Source: Caedibacter sp052030685
GTDB taxonomy: Bacteria; Pseudomonadota; Gammaproteobacteria; Francisellales; Francisellaceae
DNA: 64,000 bases
Direction: 5' to 3'
NCBI RefSeq assembly: GCF_052030685.1
Contig: NZ_JBQAJM010000010.1
Span: 1-64,000, forward strand
Both the position numbers and the translations under genes were made by a program. Under the pieces are notes generated by a model that did no database searches, had not been told where the DNA came from, and saw only the letters and a list, made by a program, of their open reading frames with translations. Below are positions 25,868 through 35,091 of this stretch, piece by piece. Position 1 is the first letter of the stretch; each line of letters opens with the position of its first letter.

Positions 25868-26095
25868 ATGCGTCCAAATCGTCGTCGTAAAGTATGTCGT
25901 TTTACCGTTGAAGGCGTTAAAGAGATCGACTACAAAGATTTAAATACATTGAAAGGTTATGTCACTGAAACTGGCAAAATCGTTCCAAGTCGAATCACAG
26001 GTACATCGACTAAATATCAACGTCAACTTGCTAATGCAATCAAAAGAGCAAGATTTTTAGCGTTGATCCCTTACTGTGATCGTCACTTTAACTAG
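25868..26095 (+). CDS. rpsR: 30S ribosomal protein S18
   Basis: The 75-aa basic S18 contains VKEIDYKDLNTLKGYVTETGKIVPSRITGTSTKYQRQLANAIKRAR in family order, which pairs with S6 in the 30S platform. It starts 11 bases after rpsF with its own AAGGAG. A cysteine near the N-terminus (KVCRF) is the usual remnant position. Confidence 0.97.
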   Translation: MRPNRRRKVCRFTVEGVKEIDYKDLNTLKGYVTETGKIVPSRITGTSTKYQRQLANAIKRARFLALIPYCDRHFN

Positions 26096-26120
26096 TCTTT
26101 AAGTTTAGAGGTCTTTGACA

Positions 26121-26567
26121 ATGCAAGTTATTTTAAAAGAAAAAGTAGAAAACCTAGGTACGCTAGGTAGTGTTGTAAATGTGAAGTCAGGTTATGCGCG
26201 TAACTACTTAGTGCCTTATGGCAAAGCAGTTCAAGCAACTGAAGCAAACATTGCTGCTTTTGAAAAGCAAAAAGCAGAATTACAAAAATTAGAAGCTGAG
26301 CGTTTAACAACGGCTAAAGCAAAAGCTGAGAAAATCTCAGGTCAAGTATTCACAATCAAAGCAGCTGCTGGTGATGGTGGTAAACTATTTGGTTCTGTTG
26401 GTACGAAAGAAGTTGCTGATGTTATCGCGGTAGCGGGTGTTGAGGTTGAAAAACGTCACGTACGTATGCCAGAAGGTATCATCCGTTCATTGGGTGAATA
26501 TGAGTTATCAGTTCATTTACACTCAGATGTTGATGCTGATATCAAATTGGTCGTTATCGCTGAATAA
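26121..26567 (+). CDS. rplI: 50S ribosomal protein L9
   Basis: The 148-aa L9 has an N-terminal rRNA-binding domain (MQVILKEKVENLGTLGSVVNVKSGYARNYL), a long connecting helix, and the C-terminal domain with DGGKLFGSVGTKEVADV. I chose ATG 26121 with AGAGG 9 bases upstream; a TTG two codons earlier is also in frame. It is last in the operon. A MITE-like element sits between its stop and its terminator. Confidence 0.97.
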   Translation: MQVILKEKVENLGTLGSVVNVKSGYARNYLVPYGKAVQATEANIAAFEKQKAELQKLEAERLTTAKAKAEKISGQVFTIKAAAGDGGKLFGSVGTKEVADVIAVAGVEVEKRHVRMPEGIIRSLGEYELSVHLHSDVDADIKLVVIAE

Positions 26568-26602
26568 TTTCCTAATTATTCACTAACTACGATTACACTT
26601 TA

Positions 26603-26721
26603 AGTAATGAATCAATAATAGGTTGCGTCAGCTAATACCTCTCCCCTTGTGGGAGAGGTCGTGCAGCTTAAGCTGCACGGGTGAGGGGTATAATTGAAGC
26701 TCAACTTATTTTTGCATTATT
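26603..26721. repeat. MITE-like element, copy B
   Basis: From AGTAATGAATCAATAATAGG to TTTTTGCATTATT. Inner ends are AATAGGTTGCGTC and CTCAACTTATT. The core has CTCTCCCC..GGGAGAG, then a perfect GTGCAGCTTAAGCTGCAC palindrome and GTGAGGGG. It separates rplI from its intrinsic terminator. Confidence 0.85.
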
Positions 26722-26724
26722 GCT

Positions 26725-26749
26725 AAGCCGCATATTTTGCGGCTTTTTT
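26725..26749 (+). terminator. intrinsic terminator of the rpsF-rpsR-rplI operon
   Basis: AAGCCGCA (26725-26732) pairs with TGCGGCTT (26738-26745) around a five-base loop, followed by a T-run. It is 158 bases past the rplI stop because the MITE-like copy B lies between. Confidence 0.85.
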
Positions 26750-26930
26750 GTTTTTTTGGAGAGTGTTTACTCGGCTGCGTTACCCTTGTCATTGATAGTT
26801 TATGTGATAAACGACGCAAGTTTCTCTTTTGAATTTCATTTGTATTTGACAGGCAATAAATTAAAGGCTTTAGCGCTAAATTTTGGTATACTCTACGGTG
26901 ATTTGTTTTGAATGAAAATGGAGTGACTGA

Positions 26931-29348
26931 ATGTCCGACGTTAAAGCTTATGATTCGTCAAATATTAAAGTATTAAAAGGGCTTGAGGCGGTACGTAAAC
27001 GCCCAGGCATGTATATTGGGGATACGGATGATGGTTCAGGTCTTCATCATATGGTATTTGAGGTGGTTGATAACTCAATCGATGAGGCGTTAGCGGGATA
27101 TTGTGATGATATTATTGTGACTATGCATACTGACGGTTCGGTGTCAGTCAGTGATAATGGTCGTGGAATTCCTGTGGATATACATCCTGAAGAAGGGCGC
27201 TCAGCAGCAGAGGTCATTATGACAGTACTGCACGCAGGCGGTAAATTTGATGATAACTCTTATAAAGTATCAGGTGGCTTGCACGGGGTTGGTGTATCCG
27301 TTGTTAATGCGTTGTCTGAAAGTTTGGAGCTACGTGTTTGGAAAAATGGCAAAGAATACGAGCAATATTATGCTCATGGTGAGCCGTTGGCACCACTAAA
27401 AGAAATAGGAGATACAACAAAGCAAGGGACAATGATTCGCTTTAAGCCATCACCACAAACATTTTCAATTGTTGAGTTTAATTATGACACATTAGCAAAG
27501 CGTATTCGTGAGTTATCATTTTTAAACTCAGGTGTTAAAGTTCAACTGATTGATAAGATTAATGATCAAAATGTGACTTTCCAATATGAAGGGGGTATTA
27601 AGGCGTTTGTTGAGCATTTAAATAAGAGCAAAACGCCATTAAATCAAAACATTATTAGTATCCAAGGTGAGCGCAATGATGTTGTGGTTGAGCTTGCGAT
27701 GCAATGGAATGAGTCGTATCAAGAAAGCGTCTATTGCTTTACGAACAATATTCCACAACGTGATGGTGGCACACATTTATCAGGCTTTAGAGCGGCATTA
27801 ACACGTACAATTAATGGTTATATTGAATCAGAAGGCTTAAATAAGAAGCTTAAGATTAGCACGTCAGGTGATGATGCGCGTGAAGGATTAACCGCTGTAT
27901 TATCTGTCAAAGTACCCGATCCTAAATTCTCATCACAAACTAAGGATAAACTGGTTTCTTCTGAAGTGAAAACGGCAGTTGAAGCGTTAGTGAATGAAAA
28001 GTTGCAAGAATTCTTACTTGAAAACCCGAATGAAGCCAAGTTGATTTCCAATAAGATTATTGATTCAGCACGCGCTAGAGAGGCGGCAAGAAAAGCACGT
28101 GAAATGACCCGCAGAAAAGGTGCTTTGGATATTGCCGGTTTACCAGGTAAGCTTGCTGATTGTCAGGAAAAAGATCCGGCATTATCTGAACTATATATCG
28201 TGGAGGGGGACTCTGCGGGTGGTTCAGCAAAGCAGGCACGCGATCGCAGAACACAGGCTATTTTGCCATTAAAAGGTAAGATCTTAAATGTTGAAAAAGC
28301 CCGATTTGATAAGATGTTAAGCTCACAAGAAGTGGGGACGTTAATCAAAGCCTTGGGTTGTGGTATTGGACGTGATGAATATGATCCGGATAAAACAAGA
28401 TATCATCGCATCGTTATTATGACGGATGCTGATGTCGATGGTTCACACATCCGTACGTTACTTCTGACTTTCTTTTATCGTCAAATGCCTGAGCTTATTG
28501 AGCGTGGTTATATCTATATTGCACAACCGCCATTGTATAAAGTTAAGCGCGGCAAACAGGAAACCTATCTTAAAGATGATGCCGCCTTAGCACAATATTT
28601 AGGAAGTATCGGGATTGAGGGTGCGTCTTTATTTCCAGGGGACAACATCCCACCTATTTCAGGTGTTGGTTTGGAGAATTTGTATCAGCAATATCAAAAA
28701 ACCAATGCAAAAATTACTACCTTATCGCGCCGCTATCCAGTGAATGCGCTTAAAGCATTCATTAGCTATGAGCCATATCCTGTTGTAAGCGACGAGTCGG
28801 CACTTAATGCTTGGTGGCAAGGCTTTGCTGAGCATGTGAATGAGCTATCAGGTGGTTATGAATTTTATACGGCTGCTATCGATAGTGAACAGCATGAAGA
28901 TGAAAAAGTGATTAAACTTAAGCTTTCGCGCTTGTTGCATGGTGTAAATACTGAGTACAGTTTTAATTTGAGCTTCTTTGAAAGCAAAGATTATCAAAGT
29001 ATTGTTGAATTGGGCACAGCACTCAATGGTCTTTTGACCAAAGCCGCCTATGTTGAGCGTGGTAGCAAAAAAGAATTTGTTGATACATTTGAGCAAGCGA
29101 TGGAGTGGTTGATTTCTGAGGCGAAACGTGGGCAAAATGTACAACGCTATAAAGGTCTTGGTGAAATGAATCCAGAACAGTTATGGGAAACAACAATGGA
29201 TCCTGCTGAGCGCCGTATGTTACAAGTCACCATTGCCGATGCTGTTGCTGCTGATGAGTTATTCTCGACACTCATGGGTGATGATGTTGAACCAAGACGC
29301 AACTTTATTGAAAGCAATGCGCTTAATGTTGTGAATATTGATGTTTAA
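26931..29348 (+). CDS. gyrB: DNA gyrase subunit B
   Basis: ATPase subunit of gyrase, 805 aa. GHKL ATPase domain (EVVDNSIDEALAGY, DNGRGIPVDIH, GGLHGVGVSVVNALS), transducer domain, and TOPRIM with EGDSAGGSAKQARDR near residue 425 and MTDADVDGSHIRTLLL near 500. The long form with a roughly 160-residue insertion in the TOPRIM region is typical of gammaproteobacteria. The C-terminal YKGLGEMNPEQLWETTMDP is intact. It is not beside dnaA-dnaN-recF here. Its stop overlaps that of convergent cysZ. Confidence 0.97.
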   Translation: MSDVKAYDSSNIKVLKGLEAVRKRPGMYIGDTDDGSGLHHMVFEVVDNSIDEALAGYCDDIIVTMHTDGSVSVSDNGRGIPVDIHPEEGRSAAEVIMTVLHAGGKFDDNSYKVSGGLHGVGVSVVNALSESLELRVWKNGKEYEQYYAHGEPLAPLKEIGDTTKQGTMIRFKPSPQTFSIVEFNYDTLAKRIRELSFLNSGVKVQLIDKINDQNVTFQYEGGIKAFVEHLNKSKTPLNQNIISIQGERNDVVVELAMQWNESYQESVYCFTNNIPQRDGGTHLSGFRAALTRTINGYIESEGLNKKLKISTSGDDAREGLTAVLSVKVPDPKFSSQTKDKLVSSEVKTAVEALVNEKLQEFLLENPNEAKLISNKIIDSARAREAARKAREMTRRKGALDIAGLPGKLADCQEKDPALSELYIVEGDSAGGSAKQARDRRTQAILPLKGKILNVEKARFDKMLSSQEVGTLIKALGCGIGRDEYDPDKTRYHRIVIMTDADVDGSHIRTLLLTFFYRQMPELIERGYIYIAQPPLYKVKRGKQETYLKDDAALAQYLGSIGIEGASLFPGDNIPPISGVGLENLYQQYQKTNAKITTLSRRYPVNALKAFISYEPYPVVSDESALNAWWQGFAEHVNELSGGYEFYTAAIDSEQHEDEKVIKLKLSRLLHGVNTEYSFNLSFFESKDYQSIVELGTALNGLLTKAAYVERGSKKEFVDTFEQAMEWLISEAKRGQNVQRYKGLGEMNPEQLWETTMDPAERRMLQVTIADAVAADELFSTLMGDDVEPRRNFIESNALNVVNIDV

Positions 29349-30100
29349 ATAACTGCTTTATCATGGTTATGCCAATGATCAACATACATCTTGGTAGTGC
29401 CTGCGATGGCAGCAGGAATAACAAGGATATTAAAAAATGGAATCATCAAAAAAACCGTGGTAATAAAGCCAAAATTTAGGCTTAGAGACTTTTGTTGGGA
29501 GAGTTGTTTTTTCATTTGCGGAAAGCTGATTTCATTATTATCAAAAGCGTAATCGGCGTATTGTACGACGTTGAACCAACATAATAATATAAACCATAAA
29601 ACACTGGTAAAAAGGTTAACTACAGGAATAAAGTAACACAACAGAATAATTAAAACCCACGGTAGAAAAGACAATAGTTTTTTAAATTCGCGGGCGATAG
29701 ATTTTGGGGCGATAAGCATCAGTTTTGCAAGTGTGAGCTCACTACCAACGTCTTGCCCTGTCAGTTGTTTTTGTACTTTTTCTGCAAGGAAACTATAAAA
29801 AGGAGCCGCAATAATAAGAGCAATTGCAGTAAAGAGATAAGCACTAAAGAGCAATAATGTCAAAATAGCAATAATATAAATCAACCAACTAAGCCATGTG
29901 AGCCAGCTAGGTAGGTGCGCATCCACCCAGTTGATCAATAGTGAAATCTCATGCAGGCTAAACCACCATAGTGCAATAAAGATGATGGTATTGATAATAA
30001 GTGGCACAATGGTGTAGCGCTTAATCCCTTTCTTGAAAATAAGTGTTAATCCGGCAAAAAAATAGCTAATACCACTGTTTTTACCTTGATATTGCGTCAT
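29345..30100 (-). CDS. cysZ: CysZ-like (EI24/DUF540) inner-membrane protein
   Basis: The 251-aa membrane protein begins with the family pattern SGISYFFAGLTLIFKKGIKRYTIVPLIIN and has about four to six long hydrophobic segments. An amphipathic middle (APFYSFLAEKVQKQLTG) and the SIAREFKKLLSFLP stretch are also typical. CysZ of E. coli is a sulfate channel that supplies cysteine synthesis. It lies 2 bases downstream of lplA on the same strand, so the two are likely co-transcribed, a pairing with no obvious functional logic except sulfur metabolism of lipoate. Confidence 0.8.
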   Translation of the reverse strand: MTQYQGKNSGISYFFAGLTLIFKKGIKRYTIVPLIINTIIFIALWWFSLHEISLLINWVDAHLPSWLTWLSWLIYIIAILTLLLFSAYLFTAIALIIAAPFYSFLAEKVQKQLTGQDVGSELTLAKLMLIAPKSIAREFKKLLSFLPWVLIILLCYFIPVVNLFTSVLWFILLCWFNVVQYADYAFDNNEISFPQMKKQLSQQKSLSLNFGFITTVFLMIPFFNILVIPAAIAGTTKMYVDHWHNHDKAVI

Positions 30101-30102
30101 GG

Positions 30103-31071
30103 TTAGCCTCCCGTTACATCGGCAATGTTTTGATAAAAGTGCGTTAATAATCCCCGTTCTTGTGCCGTAAAATTCAGTGATTTCTTATGAGTAAGGTCAA
30201 AGCTTTGTTTGCTATAGATTGGATTGGTTATTTGGAAATAAGTCTTAAGATTATGATATTTATCGCTATGAATTTCAAATGCAATCACTCGCCCGTTTTT
30301 AATCTCTAGTGTGATATGGTTATCTTCAAAAATAAACTTGCGGCTAAAGGGTAGCGTTTTGCCAAAGCGCCATTGCCAAGTACGCAGGGTGTTTTCTTCA
30401 TCAACTACCTGCTTATTTTCCATATGTTCAGGAATATAGGTAATGTGGTGATTAAACTGATTTAAAAAACAATCGCGTATCTTTGCGGCACTAATCTCAG
30501 GATTGATTGCTGCTAAGTTGATAACGCTTGAACGCTTAGAGTGCACACCCTTTGTGCTTAATGATGTATCAATATTGTGATGTAAATAATGATATAGTTT
30601 GCTGGTGTAGGCATTAATCAAGAGTGTCCCGTGATGAAAGGATTTATCCTTTGTCTCACGAAAGGCGCTGCCTGAGACTTTATAATCAACCCCCTCATGT
30701 GTCACTAAGATATCATTACGTTCGGAAGCATGGGCATTAATGCCGCAGCTTTTAAGTGTATTTACAATCAATGCGAGATTTGCTTTTTTATCATAATCTT
30801 GCGATTTTGCCATGATGGTATAGTTGAGATTACCAAGATCATGATAGACCGTGCCGCCACCACTTTGACGGCGGACAATTGGGATATTGTCATTGCTCAA
30901 AGCATCAATATTACACTCACGCCATGGATTTTGCGCGCGTCCAATAATCACAGAAGGCATATTCTGCCAAAGATATAAAATTGGGGTGTCCGTCAACATC
31001 TCGCGAAAAAGCCAGTTTTCAACGGCAAGGTTATAAAAAGGATCGTGACTTGTAGCAATATAAACGTTCAT
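30103..31071 (-). CDS. lplA: lipoate-protein ligase A
   Basis: Attaches free lipoate, through lipoyl-AMP, to E2 and H proteins. The 322-aa protein carries the catalytic-domain motif RRQSGGGTVYHD near residue 72, NLNYTI, and KVSGSAFRETKDKSFHHGTLL (the lysine contacting lipoyl-AMP). The C-terminal accessory domain ends at TGG. Full length. It heads the lplA-cysZ pair. Confidence 0.93.
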   Translation of the reverse strand: MNVYIATSHDPFYNLAVENWLFREMLTDTPILYLWQNMPSVIIGRAQNPWRECNIDALSNDNIPIVRRQSGGGTVYHDLGNLNYTIMAKSQDYDKKANLALIVNTLKSCGINAHASERNDILVTHEGVDYKVSGSAFRETKDKSFHHGTLLINAYTSKLYHYLHHNIDTSLSTKGVHSKRSSVINLAAINPEISAAKIRDCFLNQFNHHITYIPEHMENKQVVDEENTLRTWQWRFGKTLPFSRKFIFEDNHITLEIKNGRVIAFEIHSDKYHNLKTYFQITNPIYSKQSFDLTHKKSLNFTAQERGLLTHFYQNIADVTGG

Positions 31072-31244
31072 ATAGATTGTTTGTGTGACTTATTAAGCTT
31101 TTATAAAATGGCAGTTTATACCCATCACAAACCATTTTACAGATTTTCTTTTAACTTAGTTGTATAAGAGATGGGTTCTAAGGATGATTATTATAGTACT
31201 GCCACATATTCAAGATACGCGAATACTTTAGAAATGGAGTAATG

Positions 31245-31318
31245 CCCCATAAAATATGGGGTTTACAAGTAAACTCAAGTAGTCGGGTGTTTAAAAGTTG
31301 TAACAGTACTTTGTACTG
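31245..31318 (+). ncRNA. hairpin array upstream of the Abi gene, candidate abiF-type RNA
   Basis: Three consecutive inverted repeats: CCCCATA (31245-31251) with TATGGGG (31255-31261), TTTA (31262-31265) with TAAA around CAAG, and CAGTAC (31304-31309) with GTACTG (31313-31318) around TTT. They lie 73 bases before the Abi start in a 319-base spacer (31072-31390) that has no convincing gene. Conserved abiF RNAs near Abi_2/AbiF genes have been described; I cannot check whether this matches that model. The exact ends and promoter are not resolved. Confidence 0.45.
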
Positions 31319-31390
31319 GAGAATATATTGACAGTGTTTTGATGAATGGCTTAAATAGTTTGATAATCGATAGGTTAAAATTATTAAATC

Positions 31391-32356
31391 ATGATAAATG
31401 ATCAAGCAAAGCAATGGAAATCAATAACAGAACAATTACAAATATTGAAAGAGCGTAATTTAGTTATTAATAATGAAGATCGTGCGATGCGCTATCTAAA
31501 AAAATTAGGCTATTATCGTTTAAGTGGATATTGGTACCCATTAAGGAAATTAGGCATCGGAAATGATCAGCACAATGTTAGCAGTGATCAACGCTCAGAT
31601 TTTTTTATGCAAGGGACTTCTTTCGATAGTGTAATTTCCCTTTATGTATTCGACAAAAAGTTGAGAATATTAGCAATAGATGCCTTAGAGCGAATAGAAA
31701 TGGCATTAAGGGTTGATATAGCACATCTATTGGGGCAGAAAAATTTGTATGCACACGAGATCCCAGAATGCCTACATGGTAAATTTAGTAAAAAAGTTGA
31801 AGAAAGAGGTAAATATAAAGGGCAGACGCCACATCAAATTTGGCTCAAGAAATATAATATAATGTTGCAGCGCTCTAAGAACTTGCCATTTGTGGATCAT
31901 TATCTGAAGAAATATAAAAAGTTACCCATATGGGTTGCTATAGAGGTATGGGATTTTGGGATGATGTCAAAATTGTATGCAGGAATGAAAATTAAGGATC
32001 AGCAGATAATAGCAAGTAGATACGGTGTCCAAGATGAAAAATCATTTGTGCAATGGGTGAAAAGCCTCAATTATATTAGAAATGTTTCAGCACATCATGG
32101 TCGACTATGGAATATAAATATTTTAGAAAGAGCCCACCCCTTGCAAAATGATAATTTTTGGTGTTTGTTAGACAATGCAAAGCCATTTTTCTATTTTTGC
32201 TTAATAAAAAAGCTAATGGATATTGTATGTCCAACTTCAAAATGGGGAGAAAGATTTTGTTACCTATTAGAAAAAGACTTCCCAAAAAATGAGTATTTGA
32301 GTTTAGATGATTTTGGAGTAATTAAGGACTGGAAATCTTGGGAACTCTGGAGTTGA
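31391..32356 (+). CDS. Abi_2/AbiF-family abortive-infection-like protein with a HEPN motif
   Basis: The 321-aa soluble protein has the Abi_2 family features: an N-terminal ITEQLQILKERNLVI segment, RYLKKLGYYRLSGYWYPLR near residues 34-52, VFDKKLRILAIDALERIEMALR in the middle, and NYIRNVSAHHGRLWN at about 228-242. RNVSAH fits the R-x4-H active site of HEPN ribonucleases. Members of this family (AbiD/AbiF) act in phage abortive infection and are discussed as relatives of the Cas13 HEPN lineage. It is AT-rich compared with neighbours and stands alone between lplA and a potassium channel, which suggests acquisition. No antitoxin protein is adjacent. Confidence 0.85.
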   Translation: MINDQAKQWKSITEQLQILKERNLVINNEDRAMRYLKKLGYYRLSGYWYPLRKLGIGNDQHNVSSDQRSDFFMQGTSFDSVISLYVFDKKLRILAIDALERIEMALRVDIAHLLGQKNLYAHEIPECLHGKFSKKVEERGKYKGQTPHQIWLKKYNIMLQRSKNLPFVDHYLKKYKKLPIWVAIEVWDFGMMSKLYAGMKIKDQQIIASRYGVQDEKSFVQWVKSLNYIRNVSAHHGRLWNINILERAHPLQNDNFWCLLDNAKPFFYFCLIKKLMDIVCPTSKWGERFCYLLEKDFPKNEYLSLDDFGVIKDWKSWELWS

Positions 32357-32466
32357 CTTTCTGAGAAAGCAGAAAGCCAGTGCGTACGCGAATTAACGCG
32401 AAGAGGCACTGGGCATATTCGCCCGAAATTTTAGGTGAAAATTTTGATCAAGTCAAGATTTTACCT
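32357..32466. repeat. cluster of strong hairpins after the Abi gene
   Basis: Directly after the Abi stop: CTTTCTG (32357-32363) pairs with CAGAAAG (32370-32376); CCAGTGC (32377-32383) with GCACTGG (32406-32412) enclosing two CGCG blocks; GGGC (32411-32414) with GCCC (32421-32424); and AGGTGAAAAT (from 32433) with ATTTTACCT (to 32466). The last may terminate the channel gene on the minus strand or the Abi transcript. The density of stems in 110 bases is unusual, and no T-run follows the first stems. Confidence 0.55.
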
Positions 32467-32481
32467 AAGTTATTTTGTGAT

Positions 32482-33651
32482 TTAATTTTTAGAAAGACTG
32501 CTATCAAGCATCGCATTGGCTGCCATTACCAAAGGTGAGATGACGTCAGCAGCTCCTAAAGACTTCGCTTTGTTAATATTGTTCTTTTGATTGATGCGAA
32601 TGGTTATCTTAGCGGACTTTGATGGTTTATGGTCATTTAGAAATTCATTAATACTCAATAAAGTGATGATATTATCAGCGTCTTTTTCATAGGCGATGAT
32701 TACTGCATGGGCATCAGTGATGCTCGCTTTATCGAGAATGTCAGGGTCATTGGCGTTACCATGAAGTGTGAGTGACTTAAGCTCAGCACTATCGGCTGTT
32801 TCACTGTGTTCGCTATCGATAATGAGAAAGCTTTTATTTTGCTGTTGTAACTCACTGATAATAATGTGTGTTAAATCATTTAAACCGCAAATAATCACAT
32901 GATCTTTCATATGCTTTTTCCCTTTGTTGAATGTTTGAAATAAGTTTTGTAAGCGGTCGATAAAAGCGCTAACAATAAAGGTCAAGACAGCAGCAAATGC
33001 GCCTAATCCGATAAAAATCATCGACACGACAAAAAGCCGCGCTTCATCGGTAATGGGTGTAATGTCACCATAACCAACCGTGCTATAAGTGACTACAGTA
33101 AAGTAGATAGCATCTGGCCAATCTTTAATGCTGTTGAATTGATCACGTAGCAGATAAGCGCCAACAACACCGTATAGAAATGCCAAAATAAATGACAAAA
33201 TAACGATAAACTGCGCATAACTGAGCTTGATCGTTTGCGAGCGCACATTAAATACTTTCCAACTCATGGCAAGGACTATGATCTCAACAAAATAAAACCA
33301 CGTTAAAAAACCTGAGCGGTAATAAACAAAGATATTGGTCAAGAAAAGGGTTATAAGCATTAGTAGTGCTAATATCCAGAAAAAACGCAAGCGTCGATAA
33401 ATCCCGCGACCAATTAGTAGCATTAAGTAACCAATAAAGCAGGAGATCACCGTATTAAACTCTTTAAAGCCTTGTCCTGCGATAATATGGTTAACGAATT
33501 GGACGCCTTCATCATGAATAGCGGCTTCAATAAAAGGAAATACGCCGATTAAAATAGCGAATATACCATTTAAAACTAACAAAATAGCCAAAAATAAAGG
33601 GATATTAAAACGCATCAGCTTTTCTTTGAAAAAGTGCACAAACCTTGGCAT
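32482..33651 (-). CDS. potassium channel with TrkA-N (RCK) domain
   Basis: The 389-aa protein has an N-terminal array of about six membrane helices. The pore then carries the K+ filter TVGYGD (VVTYSTVGYGDITPITDEAR, near residue 200). A cytoplasmic RCK domain starts with DHVIICGLNDLTHIIISEL near residue 252. This is the Kch-like architecture. The natural ligand is not predictable. It is transcribed toward the Abi gene. Confidence 0.88.
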   Translation of the reverse strand: MPRFVHFFKEKLMRFNIPLFLAILLVLNGIFAILIGVFPFIEAAIHDEGVQFVNHIIAGQGFKEFNTVISCFIGYLMLLIGRGIYRRLRFFWILALLMLITLFLTNIFVYYRSGFLTWFYFVEIIVLAMSWKVFNVRSQTIKLSYAQFIVILSFILAFLYGVVGAYLLRDQFNSIKDWPDAIYFTVVTYSTVGYGDITPITDEARLFVVSMIFIGLGAFAAVLTFIVSAFIDRLQNLFQTFNKGKKHMKDHVIICGLNDLTHIIISELQQQNKSFLIIDSEHSETADSAELKSLTLHGNANDPDILDKASITDAHAVIIAYEKDADNIITLLSINEFLNDHKPSKSAKITIRINQKNNINKAKSLGAADVISPLVMAANAMLDSSLSKN

Positions 33652-33830
33652 AAGCTATCCTTAGTGGTATTACTATACCTATCACAAAATGCTTTACGAT
33701 GGGTAGTCTAATAAGTGTCTCGTATAAACATAGCCAATATTATTCTAAAGTTCAATATGAAACGTGCTTAAGGTAGGTAATGTTGAATAAGTGGAGTTAC
33801 ATACTTTATGTCTAGGCATGTTTTTCTTTA

Positions 33831-34559
33831 TTATAAACGTCGCCATAATGTTTGATCTTTTGATTTTTTATCTAGCAGCTCTAGATAATCATCATGTGCA
33901 TTACTTTGTGGATTTAGAGCTAGTAAATCAATCAATTTAATCGCCTTGTTGGCGGAGGTTGATGTATGCTTATTTATCGATGTATGCGCGTTGCTGTCAT
34001 CTTCAGTAGCGGGTGTCATAAGGCTAAACAAATCTAGCTGTCCACCAGTCATCATTAAGTAAACATCTGCAAGAATCTCAGCATCCAATAACGCGCCATG
34101 CAGTGTGCGATGTTTGTTATTGACACCGTAACGTGAGCATAGGGCATCGAGTGAATTTTTCTGTCCTGGGTGCTTTTCACGAGCCATGATTAGGCTGTCG
34201 ATGATATTACAATGCTGCTCAAGCTCTCCCCATTTATTAGGGGATAATAATTGCAATTCCCAATTTAAAAAGGGGACGTCAAATCCGGCATTATGAATAA
34301 TCAACTCAGACTGACCAAGGTATGCCATGATGTCATCAATTTTGTCACTAAAAAGGGGCTTGTCAGCCAAAAAATCATTGCTTAAACCGTGGACTTGCAA
34401 AGCACCCGCTTCAACTTCAATATCTGGTTTGAAGTAAAAGTGTAGGTTGTTACCCGTTAATTTGCGATTGATCATTTCAACGGCGCCAAACTCAATGATT
34501 CGATGACCAGATTTAAAGTCAAAGCCTGTGGTTTCAGTATCTAAGAATATTTGTCGCAT
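33831..34559 (-). CDS. dnaQ: DNA polymerase III epsilon subunit (proofreading exonuclease)
   Basis: 3'-5' exonuclease of the replicase, 242 aa. ExoI motif LDTETTGFD at the N-terminus, ExoII-like HNAGFDVPFLNWEL near residue 90, ExoIII with HGALLDAEILADVYLMMTGGQ near 155-175. The C-terminal tail would bind the alpha subunit. rnhA, often adjacent, is not here. Divergent from the following exported protein. Confidence 0.93.
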   Translation of the reverse strand: MRQIFLDTETTGFDFKSGHRIIEFGAVEMINRKLTGNNLHFYFKPDIEVEAGALQVHGLSNDFLADKPLFSDKIDDIMAYLGQSELIIHNAGFDVPFLNWELQLLSPNKWGELEQHCNIIDSLIMAREKHPGQKNSLDALCSRYGVNNKHRTLHGALLDAEILADVYLMMTGGQLDLFSLMTPATEDDSNAHTSINKHTSTSANKAIKLIDLLALNPQSNAHDDYLELLDKKSKDQTLWRRL

Positions 34560-34662
34560 GATTTGTATATAGTAGTCAAAAGTATGGCAATTAGTATAGC
34601 GGACTTAAACTGACTTTGACATAATAGCCTGCGTTATTTTAACTAAAATAAAGGACAGGAAG

Positions 34663-35067
34663 ATGAAGAAAGTTTTACTCACTATGGGTTTATTGTTATC
34701 AGTTAATGTAGCACTGGCATGCTCAGGCAAAGAGCAAGTAAATATACTATTTACCTCGCAGCAAGGGGATAATGTATCACATAAAGACTATGCTGGATTG
34801 GGCAAAGCATTGTTTGCCAATCAGATGATCGCTAGTGAGTTGCATGCTTATAATGTCACCATCAATCATAAAATCGGCGAGATAATTCTGGATATCGAGA
34901 CCCAAAAAACACCGATTCAAGATATGTTGAAGGAAGTTAAACCATTATTAAAAGAGCATGGATTTAAAGTGGTACGTGTTTCTTTTGAGACACCAATTGA
35001 ACGTGCTAACTCAGCAAAATGTATGTCGGGAAAACAGCCTATAACGAGTGATGTTACCGCTAAGTAA
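34663..35067 (+). CDS. exported hypothetical protein, 134 aa
   Basis: An N-terminal signal sequence (MKKVLLTMGLLLSVNVALA) ends before Cys20. AAC is weaker than a canonical lipobox because residue -3 is Ala, so ordinary signal peptidase cleavage is as likely as lipidation. The mature part is about 115 residues with a second cysteine near the C-terminus (SAKCMSG). Its fold and family are not recognised. AAAGGACAGGAAG precedes the ATG. REP-like repeats follow. Confidence 0.7.
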   Translation: MKKVLLTMGLLLSVNVALACSGKEQVNILFTSQQGDNVSHKDYAGLGKALFANQMIASELHAYNVTINHKIGEIILDIETQKTPIQDMLKEVKPLLKEHGFKVVRVSFETPIERANSAKCMSGKQPITSDVTAK

Positions 35068-35091
35068 AAATGGCTAAGACTGATATGGAAC

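Noticed and set aside
26681..26911. 76-aa open frame between rplI and gyrB
   Set aside because: It covers the MITE-like element, the rplI terminator and the gyrB promoter region, so it is not a gene.
31178..31414. 78-aa minus-strand open frame upstream of the Abi gene
   Set aside because: Low-complexity product, no ribosome site, and it overlaps the hairpin array and the Abi start.
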